Origin: Ailurus styani
Lineage: Eukaryota > Chordata > Mammalia > Carnivora > Ailuridae
Direction of reading: 5' to 3'
Assembly: GCA_002007465.1 (NCBI GenBank)
Contig: LNAC01000339.1
Span: 620,001-684,000, forward strand
DNA: 64,000 bases
Part shown: one piece after another, positions 33,200 through 45,160 of the stretch
Layout of the letters: every line of letters begins with the position of its first letter
Numbering within the stretch: the stretch's first letter is position 1
Program-made: the position numbers and the translations under genes
Notes under the pieces: model-generated
Told to the model about the DNA's origin: nothing
Database searches by the model: none
What the model saw: only the letters and a program-made list of their open reading frames with translations

Positions 33200-33415
33200 T
33201 TTGGCAGTTAATAGCATGAGCTCTGTAAATAGAAACATGTTTTAACTCAGCTTATAATACACTACCTATATAACATGGGCAAGTTACAAGGTTACTTAAT
33301 TGTATAAACTTGTATTTATTCGTACAGTGAATAATAAGAATAGTATGACCTATGTCATGGGGAAGTTGTGAGAATTACATACAATTTTACATGTGAAGAG
33401 CACAAAATTCAGTGT
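33200..33415 (+). mobile_element. MIR
   Basis: 'gcagttaatagcatgagctc', 'tataacatgggcaagttaca', 'catggggaagttgtgagaat' and 'gtgaagagcacaaaattcag' in MIR sense order. Confidence 0.85.
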
Positions 33416-33799
33416 TTTTGCATTTCTGCCTCTCCTGCATGGAATTTTTCTTGCAGATACTCAAGGCATTTCATCACAGAGAATATTCCTCACCCCATTT
33501 TAAATAGCACCCTCTACTTTTCCACCTTCTGTCAGTAGATCTTAAATAACCTGGCCACACATTAGAAGAAAAGGTCAATGAATTTAACAGCTTTCCTAAC
33601 CAGTTTTTCTTAGGGTCATTCATATTGACATAGTTCTCAAGATAAATGTTATTAAAAAGGAAGCCCCTTTTCAAAACTTAAAAAATGTTGAATGCACACA
33701 TCAGTGAAAGCCTGAGTTCTTGGGGGACAGTAACTTTGGTAGTCAACCTGGTATACTTAAAAGCATGCGATAGTCTTCTAATCTTTGTCAAAAATATTT
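33416..33799. other. single-copy DNA, nothing recognised
   Basis: A 66-codon minus frame (33474-33674) has no recognisable domain. Confidence 0.45.
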
Positions 33800-34080
33800 T
33801 TAATTAAACCAATTGTTATGCCGCTGTAATGTCATTTATCAGCATAATGAATTTAAACTGAAGGCCACTCTTGCTGTGAGAACGAACTGATTAACTGGAG
33901 GGTTTGCATTGGTAATAATTAGTCAGAAAAATGCAGTGGTGCAAATCAATATCTTGGTGCTGAGACTCTCCTTAGGGAATTGAAGCCATAACAAAGCTGT
34001 CACGCTGCAGAGAGATGGGGATGTTGCTGATTTGTGTTGCTAATTTATTCTCTGATACTTTTAACTTGTATACTGGATAT
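33800..34080. promoter_or_regulatory. candidate conserved enhancer-like element
   Basis: The most regulatory-looking block in the window. It is unique and of high complexity, and visibly less AT-rich than its flanks. It holds several homeodomain-type cores: TTTAATTAAACCAATTG (33800-33816), GCATAATGAATTTAAA near 33843 and GGTAATAATTAGTCAG near 33911. TTTGCATTGGTAATAATTA combines an octamer-like half site with a TAATNA core. TTAACTGG and CTGCAGAGAGATGGGGATGTTG also occur. No repeat, exon signal or CpG island is present. Function and conservation are inferred from appearance only. Confidence 0.35.
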
Positions 34081-34887
34081 ATCAAGAAGGCGAAAAAAGA
34101 TATTTAATACACTGTATTGAAGCCCTAAGTGGTAAACTGATCACATTTTGAAGGGTGGGAGGAGAGAATCAGAATTATTGTAATGGTAGACTCTGAATGC
34201 CACTCTCAAGAATATCATGGTGTAAGAAAACATGTACTTGGGTAACTTCTTCATAAATATGATGATTGCTGTGTCAGAGGTAAGCCAAGATGCTATGTGA
34301 ATGTGAGGAAGGAGGATCTCATGTGTGGAGAAGGCAAGGCTTCACTGAATAAAGAGTGCCATCTCCCGTCCTGAACTTTGGGCTGATGTGCATTTGAGAA
34401 TTTAGATGGTCGCTACAATTGGATTCCCTCCTTGTGATGACTGGGACAGTGGGACAGTTATGTGATAGATTTGTGGAAGTTTGTGTAACTGGGAAGTAAC
34501 TCTAGTTTACTTTGTAATTATGTTTTATTAGGAAATAATTGTTTCTTTGAAAATAAACATTCATGATATAATATGAAAAAATATTTTTAGATTTTCACTA
34601 AACAAAATATGCCATTATATGAGCAATTTGTAAACTTCTGGACTGATCGCATTTATTGGTGTCTAAATATTTCATTTTCAATATTCTCTTTCTCCCTGCA
34701 ATAAAATATAGCTGGATGCTTTCTTGTAGAAAGGCGATTTAATAGTTGGCAGTAACTAAAGAAGTGATTATAAGTAGTACTTCTTTTGTGAATAACATGC
34801 ATGAATCTTCATAATACCTAATATGAAACTTTTTATTAAGGATTTTTATAAACTATATACTTTATCACCATATCAGATCCATGTGTA
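34081..34887. other. single-copy DNA, nothing recognised
   Basis: 34300-34460 is slightly GC-richer with no frame or repeat identity. Nothing else recognised. Confidence 0.45.
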
Positions 34888-34910
34888 TTTTGTTGTTGTT
34901 GTTGTTGTTG
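34888..34910. repeat. (TTG)n microsatellite
   Basis: Seven TTG units. The Leu-rich plus frame and Gln-rich minus frame across it are artefacts. Confidence 0.9.
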
Positions 34911-35164
34911 GAAAGAACAAAAATTACAAAATTGCCTAAGCATATGGAAAGACTGAGTCAGTTCTGTAAACATTTTAAAAAAACTCAACAGGACAAAAAT
35001 ACATCTGGCTCCATTAATACTGAATTTATCTTCATGCATTCTTGTGAATCTACCTTGTTTTCACAATATGCTCACCCTGTTTTCTGATCCCCCATTAAAT
35101 TACCAGAATATAATATAAACATTTACCTGAAATTTATAACTTTAGAATGTGTATATGCCATTGA

Positions 35165-35560
35165 CTTCTTCAACAGTGTGATCAGAAAGATGCAAGATTT
35201 AGTCCTCCTCATCAGTAATATTCTTGTTTCCATGCCTTGTACCTCAAATGCCATCCTGCCCTTCCTTCTTCCAACTACTTCATTACCTCCCGGATTGCCT
35301 ACTTCAGTTGTCTTGTATTACACAGTCTCTCTGTTGTTCCATATCGGTACTTAGTCCCCACAATACACCTGATACATAGCATGGTCTGTCTTTTAAAGAC
35401 TCTTCCTTTTGTACTTTTTATGACAACTTTATACGTTTTACTCACATTAAAATGTAAGTTCAGAAAGTAGGGGTAATTTTCTATTTCTTTTTATCTAGCT
35501 CATAATCAGTTCTGGTTCTCCATCTTACATTCATTAAGTTTTATTGTGTGGATGGAAGGA
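35165..35560 (+). mobile_element. L2 LINE, 3' portion, degraded
   Basis: 'cctcaaatgccatcctgccc', 'cccacaatacacctgataca', 'acattaaaatgtaagttcag' and 'catcttacattcattaagtt' resemble the L2 3' region, where 'actgtaagctccttgagggc' would lie. The 77-codon frame at 35237-35470 is probably L2-derived. Confidence 0.5.
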
Positions 35561-37289
35561 TTTCAAAATTCTTATCTGATCTTTTCTACTTCCGTATTTA
35601 TTAACATCTATATAATTTCCATATGGACACTATTTTGATTGTCACTTCCATATATTTTCCACTTCCTTAGACAGAAAGATTTATAACAATTAAATGCTCA
35701 GAAGTGATAATTAAGGGTAAATATTAAGTAGTGATCTGGATTATAAGAATATCTTCAAAAATTAAACATTTGGGTCTTTAGAAATTAATCTTGGCTTCCT
35801 TTGTTGTTGAGTTTTTGATAAATAATGGTGTCCAGCTGCCTACCACCAAGCTTGGCTTCCTGAGATAATTTCCAGCCAAATGTTTTAATTTGGTCCTGTC
35901 CATTTCAGGCACCTAACCTATGAGCCATCTGCCACCCTGGATATAAGAATTACTGAGAAAAAATTATTTCAAAGCCCAACATAATAGAAAGGCAAATAAT
36001 GCTTTTTCAGTTTCATTTGATCAAAAAAAGAGATCATTTTATAAAGTTTAAAAATATTTTCAGAATAAAAAGCTCTATGACTCTGCTGCGAAAGTCAAAC
36101 ATAAAGTTATTATTTGTGTTATACAGTTTTTTCAGAAAATTGTTTATTCTAGAAATTAGCTTGGAGTTTTCATTATAATCAAATTTTATTAAGTCTAATT
36201 TAAAATAAAATTATCATTAAAAAAGTACTTAGAACACCAAGGAGATTCTGTTTATGTCAGTTAAATCTGTCAATATTTATCATATTAGAGATTAAAATTG
36301 AGAAATTTAAACATATTTGTTAATTCATTTATAAATAAAAAACAAACCTATTATATGTTTATATAAATAGCATGTCCTTATAAAATTAATACATTTTAAA
36401 ATGAGATGAAATCATTGTTTTACCTTCTTTAAATGTCTCTTTAATGTCTGCCTTAATAGAAAGCAGCTAGATTCTCTTTCTGATTCTGCATTCAGTTTGT
36501 GACAGTATGATATTTGATTGCATATAGAAAGAAAATCTTACCTTGTCAATATAGATTTGAAAGAGGATGAGTACATTAATAGCCTTTTTCGGAAATTGTG
36601 ATATTCTTCTTTTATACTACACCAAAACTTGACAAGTGGCATTTTCAAAATGATCAATTCCAAAATAGAATATCAAACCTTATCAATGAACTTTGTGTGC
36701 TCTGTTAATTTAAAAGCCATCAGTATATCCTGCACTTTGAATATATCTTTGTCAGAAAATATTGGTTTACTGAGTTGTGCACGTATCATACACTTACACT
36801 AAATAATAGAAAAAGAATCACATTTGTTAATATCACCACTGATATCCAAAAAATAATATAAAAACTGGAAAGCTCTCAAGCTCATGGTGGTGGAATCAAG
36901 ATGTCAGAAATGTTAATTTTTGCTGGTTTGCAAATTTTCAACCCAAACTGTCACAACAGTGTTTTATTTCCAAGCACATGTCTGCCAAAAACTTTACTTT
37001 GTGTAACTTTGATTTTGACCCTTAGTTATTCCTTCAAGTAAAAATGGTGTTCCATGAAAAATGTAATTTGGCTTAAAACTCAATCACCCAAGTGCTTTCT
37101 TCAAGACAACTGCTATAATTTGAAATCCAACAGAAACCCTTTATACATACATTCTACTTCATCACTTAAAATATGAAAAAATGTGTCTTCTCAAGATTTC
37201 ATTATTCTTTTCAAAATTAGTGGCACACACTCTGTCACTGAGTTGCCTATTATTAGTTTTAGGTGTTTTACCTACCGTTGCTTTTGCAA
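35561..37289. other. AT-rich single-copy DNA, nothing recognised
   Basis: No family or gene recognised. Several T-rich and A-rich patches. Confidence 0.5.
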
Positions 37290-37424
37290 CATTATAGCAA
37301 ATGTTAACATAGGGAAAAGGCAAACAACTTCTCATAAGTATTATGAAAATAGTTTCTACTTATGGAATAAATGAGACTCAGGGACTTCGAGGTGTCTGTG
37401 GACCATAGTTTGAGAACTGCTACA
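37290..37424 (+). mobile_element. hAT-Charlie DNA transposon, one end
   Basis: 'cataagtattatgaaaatag' followed by 'gactcagggacttcgaggtg', 'tctgtggaccatagtttgag' and 'aactgct' reproduces the terminal region of Charlie-type elements, which ends '...gaccacactttgagaaccactg'. The other end was not found. Confidence 0.65.
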
Positions 37425-37614
37425 CTAAAGAAGAAAATCTAAACTTTCCTATTACTGTAAATTTAGGAAAGTCTTCCAGAGTCCAGTGAATTCCTCAATC
37501 ACCTAATCTTTAATGCATAAAAGTGAATAATGGACATAAAATATCAAATGCAAATCTGTAAGTATTAAATTTCTTTGGTTTTATTAGTTCAAGGAAATGT
37601 CCTGGAATAATAAT

Positions 37615-37770
37615 TGTCATTATTATAATTATAGCTACCATTTACTGAGTACTTATATGTGTCTGACACATAGATGAAGTGCCTTGATTCCTTGCAATAA
37701 TCTATCTTTTAATGGATAAGAAAACTTGAGACAGAGAGATTAAGAAATTTACCTTTAACTGCAGAGTCCA
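37615..37770 (-). mobile_element. MIR, inverted
   Basis: 'accatttactgagtacttat', 'gtgtctgacacatagatgaa', 'cttgcaataatctatctttt' and 'gagacagagagattaagaaa' match the complement of MIR. Confidence 0.7.
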
Positions 37771-38178
37771 TACTTTCAATATTTACTTAATAAAATGTAG
37801 GGAAAAAAGATAAATAAGAAGAAAAATAATTCTCAATCTCTCTTGGTATTGAAGAAGTATATATCTGCAAACTTGCCTGAAAATAATAGTGCACAATTAC
37901 TCTAAAATAAGTATATCTGTTTTTCATTTGATTTTTATAACTTCATAAGATAAATGCAAAAGTAAAATTTTTAAAAATTTTAGAAATGACTTTATTACTC
38001 ATTACATTGTGGGGGCAGAGACAAACAAGCAACTTACAGTGTTTTTTGTTTTGTTTTGTTTTGCTAATGGATATTTTAAACTGATGAAGCACCCATTGTT
38101 TTTAAAATTCTGGCAGAATACTTTATCAAAATAAGATGGAACTTAATGGCTTAATTTTGTATCGTGTAATCATACATA
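37771..38178. other. AT-rich single-copy DNA, nothing recognised
   Basis: (TTTTG)4 run near 38046-38064. Nothing else recognised. Confidence 0.45.
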
Positions 38179-38402
38179 TCAAATTTTCTTTTTTTTTAAA
38201 GATTTTATTTATTTATTTGACACAGAGAGAGAGAGAGATTACAAGTAGGCAGACAGGCAGGCAGAGAGAGAGGAGGAAGCAGGCTCCCTGCTGAGCAGGG
38301 AGCCCGATGCGGGCCTTGATCCCAGGACCCTAAGATCATGACCTGAGCCGAAAGGCAGAGGCTTTAACCCACTGAGCCACCCAGGCGCCCTCAAATTGTT
38401 TT
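38179..38402 (-). mobile_element. Can-SINE, mustelid-type
   Basis: Body 38191-38390 with 'aggctttaacccactgagcc'. Flanks tcaaattttctt (38179-38190) and tcaaattgtttt (38391-38402) are the target-site duplication with two mismatches. Confidence 0.96.
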
Positions 38403-38994
38403 CTAATGACATTGAATATAAAACAGCTAGCACTTTGTAGAGTATATAAACAATTAAAATATTCTAACTAAAGAAAGCCTTCAAATCATTGCATAATTGT
38501 CAAAATAATGATACATTTCTGTTTGAAATGAGGTTGCCTCAAGAGACTGATATAGACTAATGAAAAAAATGTTTTCTCATTTCTGAAGTAAGCCATGTTT
38601 CAGAGGCAATGCTCTTTAATTAATTATAATCTACTTTTTAAAATATGCCTCTCATTTAAAAAATACCAGTTCTTATTTTTACAAAGAACCTTTATTAGAA
38701 ATTCTGTTCTAGGTATTCAAGTCCTTCTACATAAAAATTATATGGAAAGAAAAAATACCTGCAGATTTCTGTAGAGAGCTGAAAATATGTAATTCTAGTT
38801 CAACATTGGAATGAATAAATGTAAAATAAAAGAAAATCCCATTTCTATTCAGAGAATTAATAACAAAATCTTATCACAATGTAACAGAAATATGTTGACA
38901 TAAAACTAGAGCTATACTTGCTTTATCTGTACTGTGACACTTAAAATTATATAAAGTAATATTTGAAATTTATATCAGTATTTCATAGTTTGCC
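38403..38994. other. AT-rich single-copy DNA, nothing recognised
   Basis: No feature recognised. Confidence 0.45.
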
Positions 38995-39140
38995 AACTTC
39001 TTTATATATAACCTAATCCACTCTACTACAGCTAGATACTGCATTCTTTAATGTGGAATATATGCCCAGGTGACAGTTAGAATCTCTATTTTACAGTTGA
39101 AGAACAGAGGTATCAACATTTTATCAGATCACACAGATTC
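38995..39140 (-). mobile_element. possible MIR fragment, inverted
   Basis: 'gaatctctattttacagttg' followed by 'aagaacagaggtatcaacat' and 'cagatcacacagattc' resemble the complement of the MIR core. Weak. Confidence 0.4.
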
Positions 39141-39394
39141 ATTCTTATATTCAAATGGAATTCTCTGAAGGTACTTATGTTTTTCTTTCTTCTGATTATT
39201 ATTAAATTTCCACATTTGGCATAATAGTATAATAAATAAAATTATTAAAAAGTATTTTTATAAACAGGACCATTCAGTTTTCTCTCTTAAGTACATTAAA
39301 GCAATAAAAAATATTTGTATCTAAAATATATGCATATCTAAATTTTTGGTTAAAAAGTACTTAGCTGTATTTTCCAATAAATAAGATTTTTTTT
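39141..39394. other. AT-rich DNA, nothing recognised
   Basis: No feature recognised. Confidence 0.4.
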
Positions 39395-39643
39395 AGTCCA
39401 AGGGATTTTATTTTATTTTATTTTATTTTATTTTATTTTTTTTAAAGACTTTATTTATTTCACAGCGGGAGAGAGATCACAAGGAGGCAGAGAGGCAGGC
39501 AGAGAGAGAGGGGGAAGCAGGCTCTCCGCTGAGCAGGGAGCCCGATGCGGGCCTCGATCCCAGGACCCTGAGATCATGACCTGAGCCGAAAGCAGAGGCT
39601 TTAACCCACTGAGCCACCCAGGCGCCCAGTCCAAGGGATTTTA
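39395..39643 (-). mobile_element. Can-SINE, young, with (TTTTA)n tail
   Basis: Body 39411-39627, flanked by exact 16-base duplications agtccaagggatttta (39395-39410, 39628-39643). The tail has become a (TTTTA)6 microsatellite (39407-39437). The head retains CpGs (CCAGGCGCCC, CCGATGCGGGCCTCG). The perfect 16-base duplication supports recent insertion. Confidence 0.97.
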
Positions 39644-39915
39644 ATTGATAATCATTCAATAAATATTTTTCAAGAAATGACTATAGCCAGACACTGAGCA
39701 GGATGGAATATCAAATCTATTTTATATTTCAACATTTTCCCAATGACCAATTTTCCTGAACAAAGCATAAGATTAGTATTTTGGAGGACGTAGACTTCAC
39801 ATATTTGTGATATCTATAAAATACTTATAAAATATTTTTAAAATTCTATAAATAAGATGTCAAGTAATACGGATGAATTCTTTTTCTTTTATAAACTAGT
39901 CAAGATGGAGTTTAA
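39644..39915. other. AT-rich single-copy DNA, nothing recognised
   Basis: No feature recognised. Confidence 0.4.
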
Positions 39916-40067
39916 ATTTTTTTTTAAGATTTTTTTATTTATTTATTCGGAGAGAGAAAGAGATAAAGAGAGCATGAGCAGGGGCTTATCCTGTTCAGGG
40001 GTCCTTTCCGGGACCATGACGAGAGCCAAAGGCAGAAGCTTCACTAACAGAGGCACCCAGGTGCCCC
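39916..40067 (-). mobile_element. Can-SINE, old, internally deleted
   Basis: Only about 150 bases. T-run, ATTTATTTATTC, GA-rich stretch, then 'gggaccatgacgagagccaa' and a damaged head 'aacagaggcacccaggtgcc'. The middle 'gctccctgctgagcagggag' is largely lost. Confidence 0.88.
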
Positions 40068-40287
40068 CAGATGAGTTCTTTTNTTTTTTTATTCATTTGA
40101 CACAGAGAGAGAGATTACAAGTAGGCAGAGAGGCAGGCAGAGAGAGAGGAGAGAGGAGGAAGCAGGCTCCCTGCTGAGCACAGAGCCCGATGTGGGCCTC
40201 GATCCCAGGACCCTGGGATCATGACCTGAGCCGAAGGCAGCGGCTTTAACCCACTGAGCCACCCAGGCGCCCCCCAGATGAGTTCTT
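40067..40287 (-). mobile_element. Can-SINE, young, inserted at the head of the older SINE
   Basis: Body 40081-40273, of the same subtype as the copies at 21192 and 58212 ('aaggcagcggctttaaccca'). Exact 14-base duplications ccagatgagttctt lie at 40067-40080 and 40274-40287. The first copy begins in the last base(s) of the older SINE's head. An ambiguous base (n) sits in its T-run at 40083. Confidence 0.97.
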
Positions 40288-42719
40288 AATAGGCAGAGTT
40301 TATCAGTGATTTGGTTTTATGAAAATGTGTTTACTATTTCTGCTTGTTTTATCCGCAAAAACTCATCTAAATATTAATTCACCAGCTTCCCTTTTTTCAT
40401 TTCTTCTGTCCAAAAAATGACTTCAATTTTTATTTTAATCAAAAGATCAAAGCTCTGTGAGAGCACATACAATGCCCCCTGTCTTTTTACTATATGTTCC
40501 ATCTCCATCCTGGCCCTTATCTTTTGTTTTTTGATATTATACTCTGTAAGTGTATGCTTTATTCCCTATTATTTTCTTATCTAATACTTGCTTTTTGAAA
40601 CCATTTGGTTTCCTTACCTACTTTACTATATAAACATGCTTAAGAAGTCCATATATTGGCTTTTAGTTTCGTTTAGTTTTGCCTTTCTCTCTTCTCAAAC
40701 TTACATCATCTTTTTCATTCTTTTATAGTCTTTTATATCGGATATTATTTTTCATCCATTGCCTTTGCTTTTTGTTTTGTTTTGTTTATTTTTGCCTTTG
40801 ATTATTCATCTTTTGGTCCTAAATACTTTCTAACAATATGTGCCTTTAATTCCTGACACTTCCTAGGAACAACTAATTCCTCCTACCCTAATATATTCCT
40901 GTAACATCTACACTGTTGAAAACTAACTCTCTTTTTAAAATATATCTTCATATGTCTTTTGTTAGTCTTTATGACTCATTTTTCTGCTTCTTCTATTTCT
41001 CCTCCCACTCCAATCTTCTACTGTTTGTTGTTGTTTGTTTTTTGGTTTTGGTGGTTGTTATTTTGTTCCCTTTCTATTGTAAAACTATATACATACTCAG
41101 ATCCCATCCTTAGAATCATTTTGGCCTTTCAGCAGTTTTAGCCACTGTTAAGTTCAGTTTTCTATAGACGTTTCAGCAAATCTCTGTCTCTAGCCATAAT
41201 CTTCGGGATACAAATGCTCAATTCCAAGAAAATGGTATCCTACTATCTTAAATGCAGATGCCCAAAACACCTATCACTGTATCCTTGCTCAGTCCCAAAT
41301 TACTTTCTCCTAAATGTTATCTTCCCATTCTGCCTCACAGACACAGTACAGGAGGTATTTAAAGAAATGGATAAACTCATATTAAGTATCATATGTAAAA
41401 GATGATGTTTGGAGCTTTAATCATGCTTGTAGTGCACTCAGGTAAGAGGTCCACAGATGATTAAAAATGGTGAATTTAACATTTGCTCTTATTCAAAAAG
41501 AGGTCTTGACTTCTTTATGAAAGTATTTAATTGCTTAGTAATGACTTGAAGATTTATTTTAAAACTAATATAAAACGTTTCTTAAAGAAATTCTTGTAAG
41601 AAAATTGAATACAAGGGCAAATTTTGCTCCTAGTACTACTCATATGACATAACATTTAAACATTTTTTCTAATGGATTTTATAGACACATTCATTCAGAA
41701 ATACATACAGTTATATACTTTTTGAGTTCTTCATCTTGGCTTTTCAAATTCTGGCTAGTATAAAAAGTCCATGTATGTTATTTCTTGTTAATTTTTGAAA
41801 TATTTTATTATATATTATTATATCTATTTATATTTGTATATTTGTAGCATATTTGATATATATTTCCCATATAGTCATCATTTTTTGAATGATGAACATA
41901 AATATAGTGTTTGTGCAAATATAACATGTATTTCGTTTTAAACTTGTGTGAAGCTTACTTTACATTATAACTTATGTACAAATTTTTACACTTACTTCAA
42001 TACATAACTCCTTAAGTACTTTGAAGTTGGTGAGGAACATATTCAGGAAAGAGGCTAATGTGATATATCCTGAGGTCTTTAAGCAACAGAAAAGGAGACA
42101 AACTCCTCAAAAGCAATTTTTTTAAGTCTTTTACACTGACAACAAAATAAAGATAAGTCACTTTAAAACACTAACTGTAGTATTATGGCCCCATGGTTGA
42201 AAATGAAAGTGAGGTTCGATGAAATAAAATGTAACATGACTTGTTTTCCCTCTTTTGATGGTTGTCTTGGCTATGAAAACCCAGCCTCTTCGGTCTCTAA
42301 CTCATTAGTCATCCCCATGTACTGAAAAAAAAAATCAATTTGTAGAGTGAGAACAAAGTAAAATGTCAAGGTTAGTTCATCATGAGATCTGGCCATTAAA
42401 TAAGATCAGAACTGTAAATGTAGAAAGATAGCAAGTTATGTAAATAGCAGCATTAAATTATGAGGCACTTTAACACCCCATACAAAATTAGTATCACTGG
42501 GTACTTGCATGCAATGAACTTTAGGACACTGGTATTTCTTGAATATTCAGTGTTGCTGTTGGTTCAGATACTTTCATAAATGTTGAAGTTATTTTTGTTT
42601 TCTTCTTATAGTATGCTACATTTCTCAGAAAGAGATTTGTGCCAAGACTCTAGTATAATCATCTGGTAATAATGTGTATTCGATGCTTTTAAAATAGCAT
42701 TTCCCATACATATCACAAA
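40288..42719. other. 2.4 kb without a recognised element
   Basis: 40440-41130 is pyrimidine-rich on the plus strand with TTTG and TTG runs (about 40775-40795, 41022-41055). It may be an unrecognised L2 or L1-derived region. 41130-41400 has scattered CTG-rich phrases but no coherent frame. 41700-42000 is AT-rich. No gene supportable; the 60-65 codon frames are chance. Confidence 0.45.
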
Positions 42720-42990
42720 ATTTCCTGACCTTCCTCCTTCATAGAATTAATCATGCCATCTGTGCTCACATTGTATTTAATCATTCTTCTAGTATAACAT
42801 TTATCACATCACACTATATTAGAGTTAGATGTATATCTCTTTGTCTTTTTCACCAAACCATGGGCCCACGAGAGTACGGAAATCTCATTCATCTCTATAT
42901 CCCCAACATCTGGCATCATTTCTGACACATACTAGACATTCAGTAGGATGGTATCTGCATTGTTTTGATAAGCTATCAAGTAAATGAATG
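42720..42990 (+). mobile_element. L2 LINE, 3' end
   Basis: 'ttcctccttcatagaattaa', 'cagcatcacactatattaga' type, 'accatgggcccacgagagta', 'cattcatctctatatcccca', 'acatctggcatcatttctga', 'cacatactagacattcagta' and 'atgaatggaa' reproduce the L2 3' UTR in order. Confidence 0.8.
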
Positions 42991-43391
42991 GAAGTACTTT
43001 TTTAATTTCATAAAAATCACCTGTTATATTACCACTTATGAATATGAAGCTTACTTAAATTGTTAAAGAAAAAAAGTAAAAGAATCATGAACGTAAAAAA
43101 AAATTAGAAGACTGACAAGATTCAGATTCTAATTCCTGTTCAATAGAAATGTAACTAGGCTGGGGCATCCAGTTTTAGGATTTGCTTGGTCCCGTGTTAT
43201 CTTCAAAGCAATCTCCAAGTAGATGAAGGCTAGCCTTATCAGTGCCTTTCTCTTCTGGCTCATAGAGTCTTGCTGTGGGTCTCTCAGCCCAGTCTAATTT
43301 TCCCCTATCTGGAAATTCAAGTAGACTGTGACTGTGGAGAGTAAGGAGACCTGATATCAGGCTGTGGTTTGGGTAAGAATGGAGAAGTAAT

Positions 43392-43684
43392 AGAGAGTCA
43401 AAGAAATGAGCAAAGGGTAAAAAACGTAGAGAGGGAGGCGAACAAAGAAACAAAACTCTTAATTACAGAGAACAAACTGATGGTTACCAGAGGGGAGATG
43501 GGTGAGGGGATGGGTAACATAAGTGACAGGGATTAAGGAGTGTACTTGCTGTGATGAGCACTGGGTGTTGTATGAAAGTGTTGAATCACTATGTTGTACA
43601 CCTGAAACTGATACTACACTGTCTGTTAACTAACTAGAATTTAAATCAAAACTTAAAAAAAAAAAAAAAAAGAAAGTCAAAGAA
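43392..43684 (+). mobile_element. L1 3' UTR, 5'-truncated insertion
   Basis: The body is about 43406-43670. 'acagagaacaaactgatggt' and 'taccagaggggagatgggtg' are followed by 'gatgagcactgggtgttgta', 'acctgaaactgatactacac', 'taactaactagaatttaaat' and poly(A). Target-site duplication agagagtcaaagaa (43392-43405) and agaaagtcaaagaa (43671-43684), one mismatch. It carries the G-rich tract of the L1 3' UTR (43492-43514). No ORF2 remains; the 92-codon minus frame overlapping the 5' flank is not a gene. Confidence 0.92.
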
Positions 43685-44931
43685 CCCGGTCACTGCAATT
43701 TGAGTGTCAGTATTTTAACTCAAAATCAGTTTCAAATTACATATTAACAATGTAATTTGGTGATTGTTATTTTTTTTTATTTTTTGCTAAAGAAAATTGT
43801 GTTTCTGTTTTCTTCCCAGTGATGATGCTGTGACAGAAAGTCTTACATTTGTAGTGTAATAGAGGTTTCATATTCCAGGCACTTAGTTTTGACTATCATT
43901 AATATAGCTTCACATTTGCTTATTGTTTTAAATTATACTCCACAGGGGCATATAACTTTAATTTCAAGCATTGTTATATGACCCTACAGATCTGATGACT
44001 TGATGTAAATTTGCCTTGAAAAGTTGTAGAAAGGAAACTAGAAATATTTTTTAGTGTTTCTCACAAATCAGAAAAGAGGGCTATAGCCTATTAACCTCTT
44101 TAATTACATAACAGTATATTTTCATTTTCAGATTAAATGTAAGAATCTTAATTATTCTATATATTGGCTTTAAGTGGAAATGAGAATCTGTATATATATG
44201 TATAAATCATATAGTTCGCTGATACTGCCTGGTTATTTTTATACAACTTTTTTTTTCTTTTTCTTTTTTTTTTTTTCTTTTTGTCCTTGTAACTGAAACT
44301 GGAATAATACTGGAAAGAAGTCAGCATGTAATTAGTTTGGATATATGAAAAACAGATTGCATTGTTTCACATGCTGTGAACTGTGAGTGATCCACAATGC
44401 TGTAAAAGATAGCAAGCATCAACAGTTTTTCCCCCTTAAATCTCAACATTGTTGACTTTTCACACATCACTGCTTAAAGAACTGAAAAACACAGAGGTTC
44501 TACTGATATGATGACTATTGACTGGAATGGCTGCACTGGTTAGCATTTATTGGCTTATGGCTTAGTTCTTCAAAGAGCCTTTTATTCTTAAAATCAATTT
44601 TGATCTTATTTGGAGTTTGTGTGCAGAGGGGAAAAAAAGGAAAATGGTGACGAAGGAGGAAATGATGAATTATTTTTTCTCATTAAATGTGGAGTTTAGA
44701 AGATCTAAAGACCATCAATCACAAAGATCCTATTGGATGGTCTTTTTGATTATAGTTAAGAATAGTTGTGTAGTCATTTACATAATTCCAGCTATCACAA
44801 AGTTATCACTGTGTGACTTTGTTTTATGCAGTTTTATTCTTCTAGCATTTTTAGCTCTTATCCTGACATTTCACTCTATGGATCTTTGGTAGGATCAAGC
44901 CAGAATCATGTTAAGTTTGGGTGATTTGGTG
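43685..44931. other. single-copy DNA with T-rich tract, nothing recognised
   Basis: 44248-44284 is T-rich with C interruptions. The 91-codon frame at 44617-44892 has Leu/Ile/Phe-rich hydrophobic C-terminal codons, expected of T-rich DNA, and no identity. No family assigned. Confidence 0.45.
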
Positions 44932-45160
44932 ATTATGACCCTTCTTTTTTTTTTTTTTTAAGATTTATTTATGTATTTATTGAGAGAGAGAGAGAGTGAG
45001 AGAGAGCATGAGAGAGGAGAAGGTCAGAGGGAGAAGCAGACTCCCCAAGGAGCTGGGAGCCTGATGTGGGACTTGATCCCAGGACTCCGGGATCATGACC
45101 CGAGCTGAAGGCAGTTGCTTAACCAACTGAGCCCCCCAGATGCCCAATTATGACCCTTCT
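44932..45160 (-). mobile_element. Can-SINE with exact target-site duplication
   Basis: Body 44946-45146: long T-run, AAGATTTATTTATGTATTTATT, GA block, 'ttgcttaaccaactgagccc', head ending CCCAGATGCCC. Exact 14-base duplications attatgacccttct at 44932-44945 and 45147-45160. Head subtype is the older 'taaccaactgagc', although the duplication is intact. Confidence 0.96.

Noticed and set aside
34836..35039. Polyglutamine-containing minus-strand frame
   Set aside because: The glutamines come from the (TTG)n microsatellite read on the other strand.
38239..38433. Frames with the recurring peptide theme 'GWLSGLKPLPFGSGHDLRV', also at 6531, 21216, 39477, 47569 and others
   Set aside because: They are readings through the conserved tRNA-like head and core of Can-SINEs. 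The recurrence reflects the repeat, not a protein family.
44617..44892. 91-codon frame with a hydrophobic C-terminus
   Set aside because: T-rich DNA gives Leu/Phe/Ile codons by default. No homologue, signal sequence logic or exon structure could be recognised.
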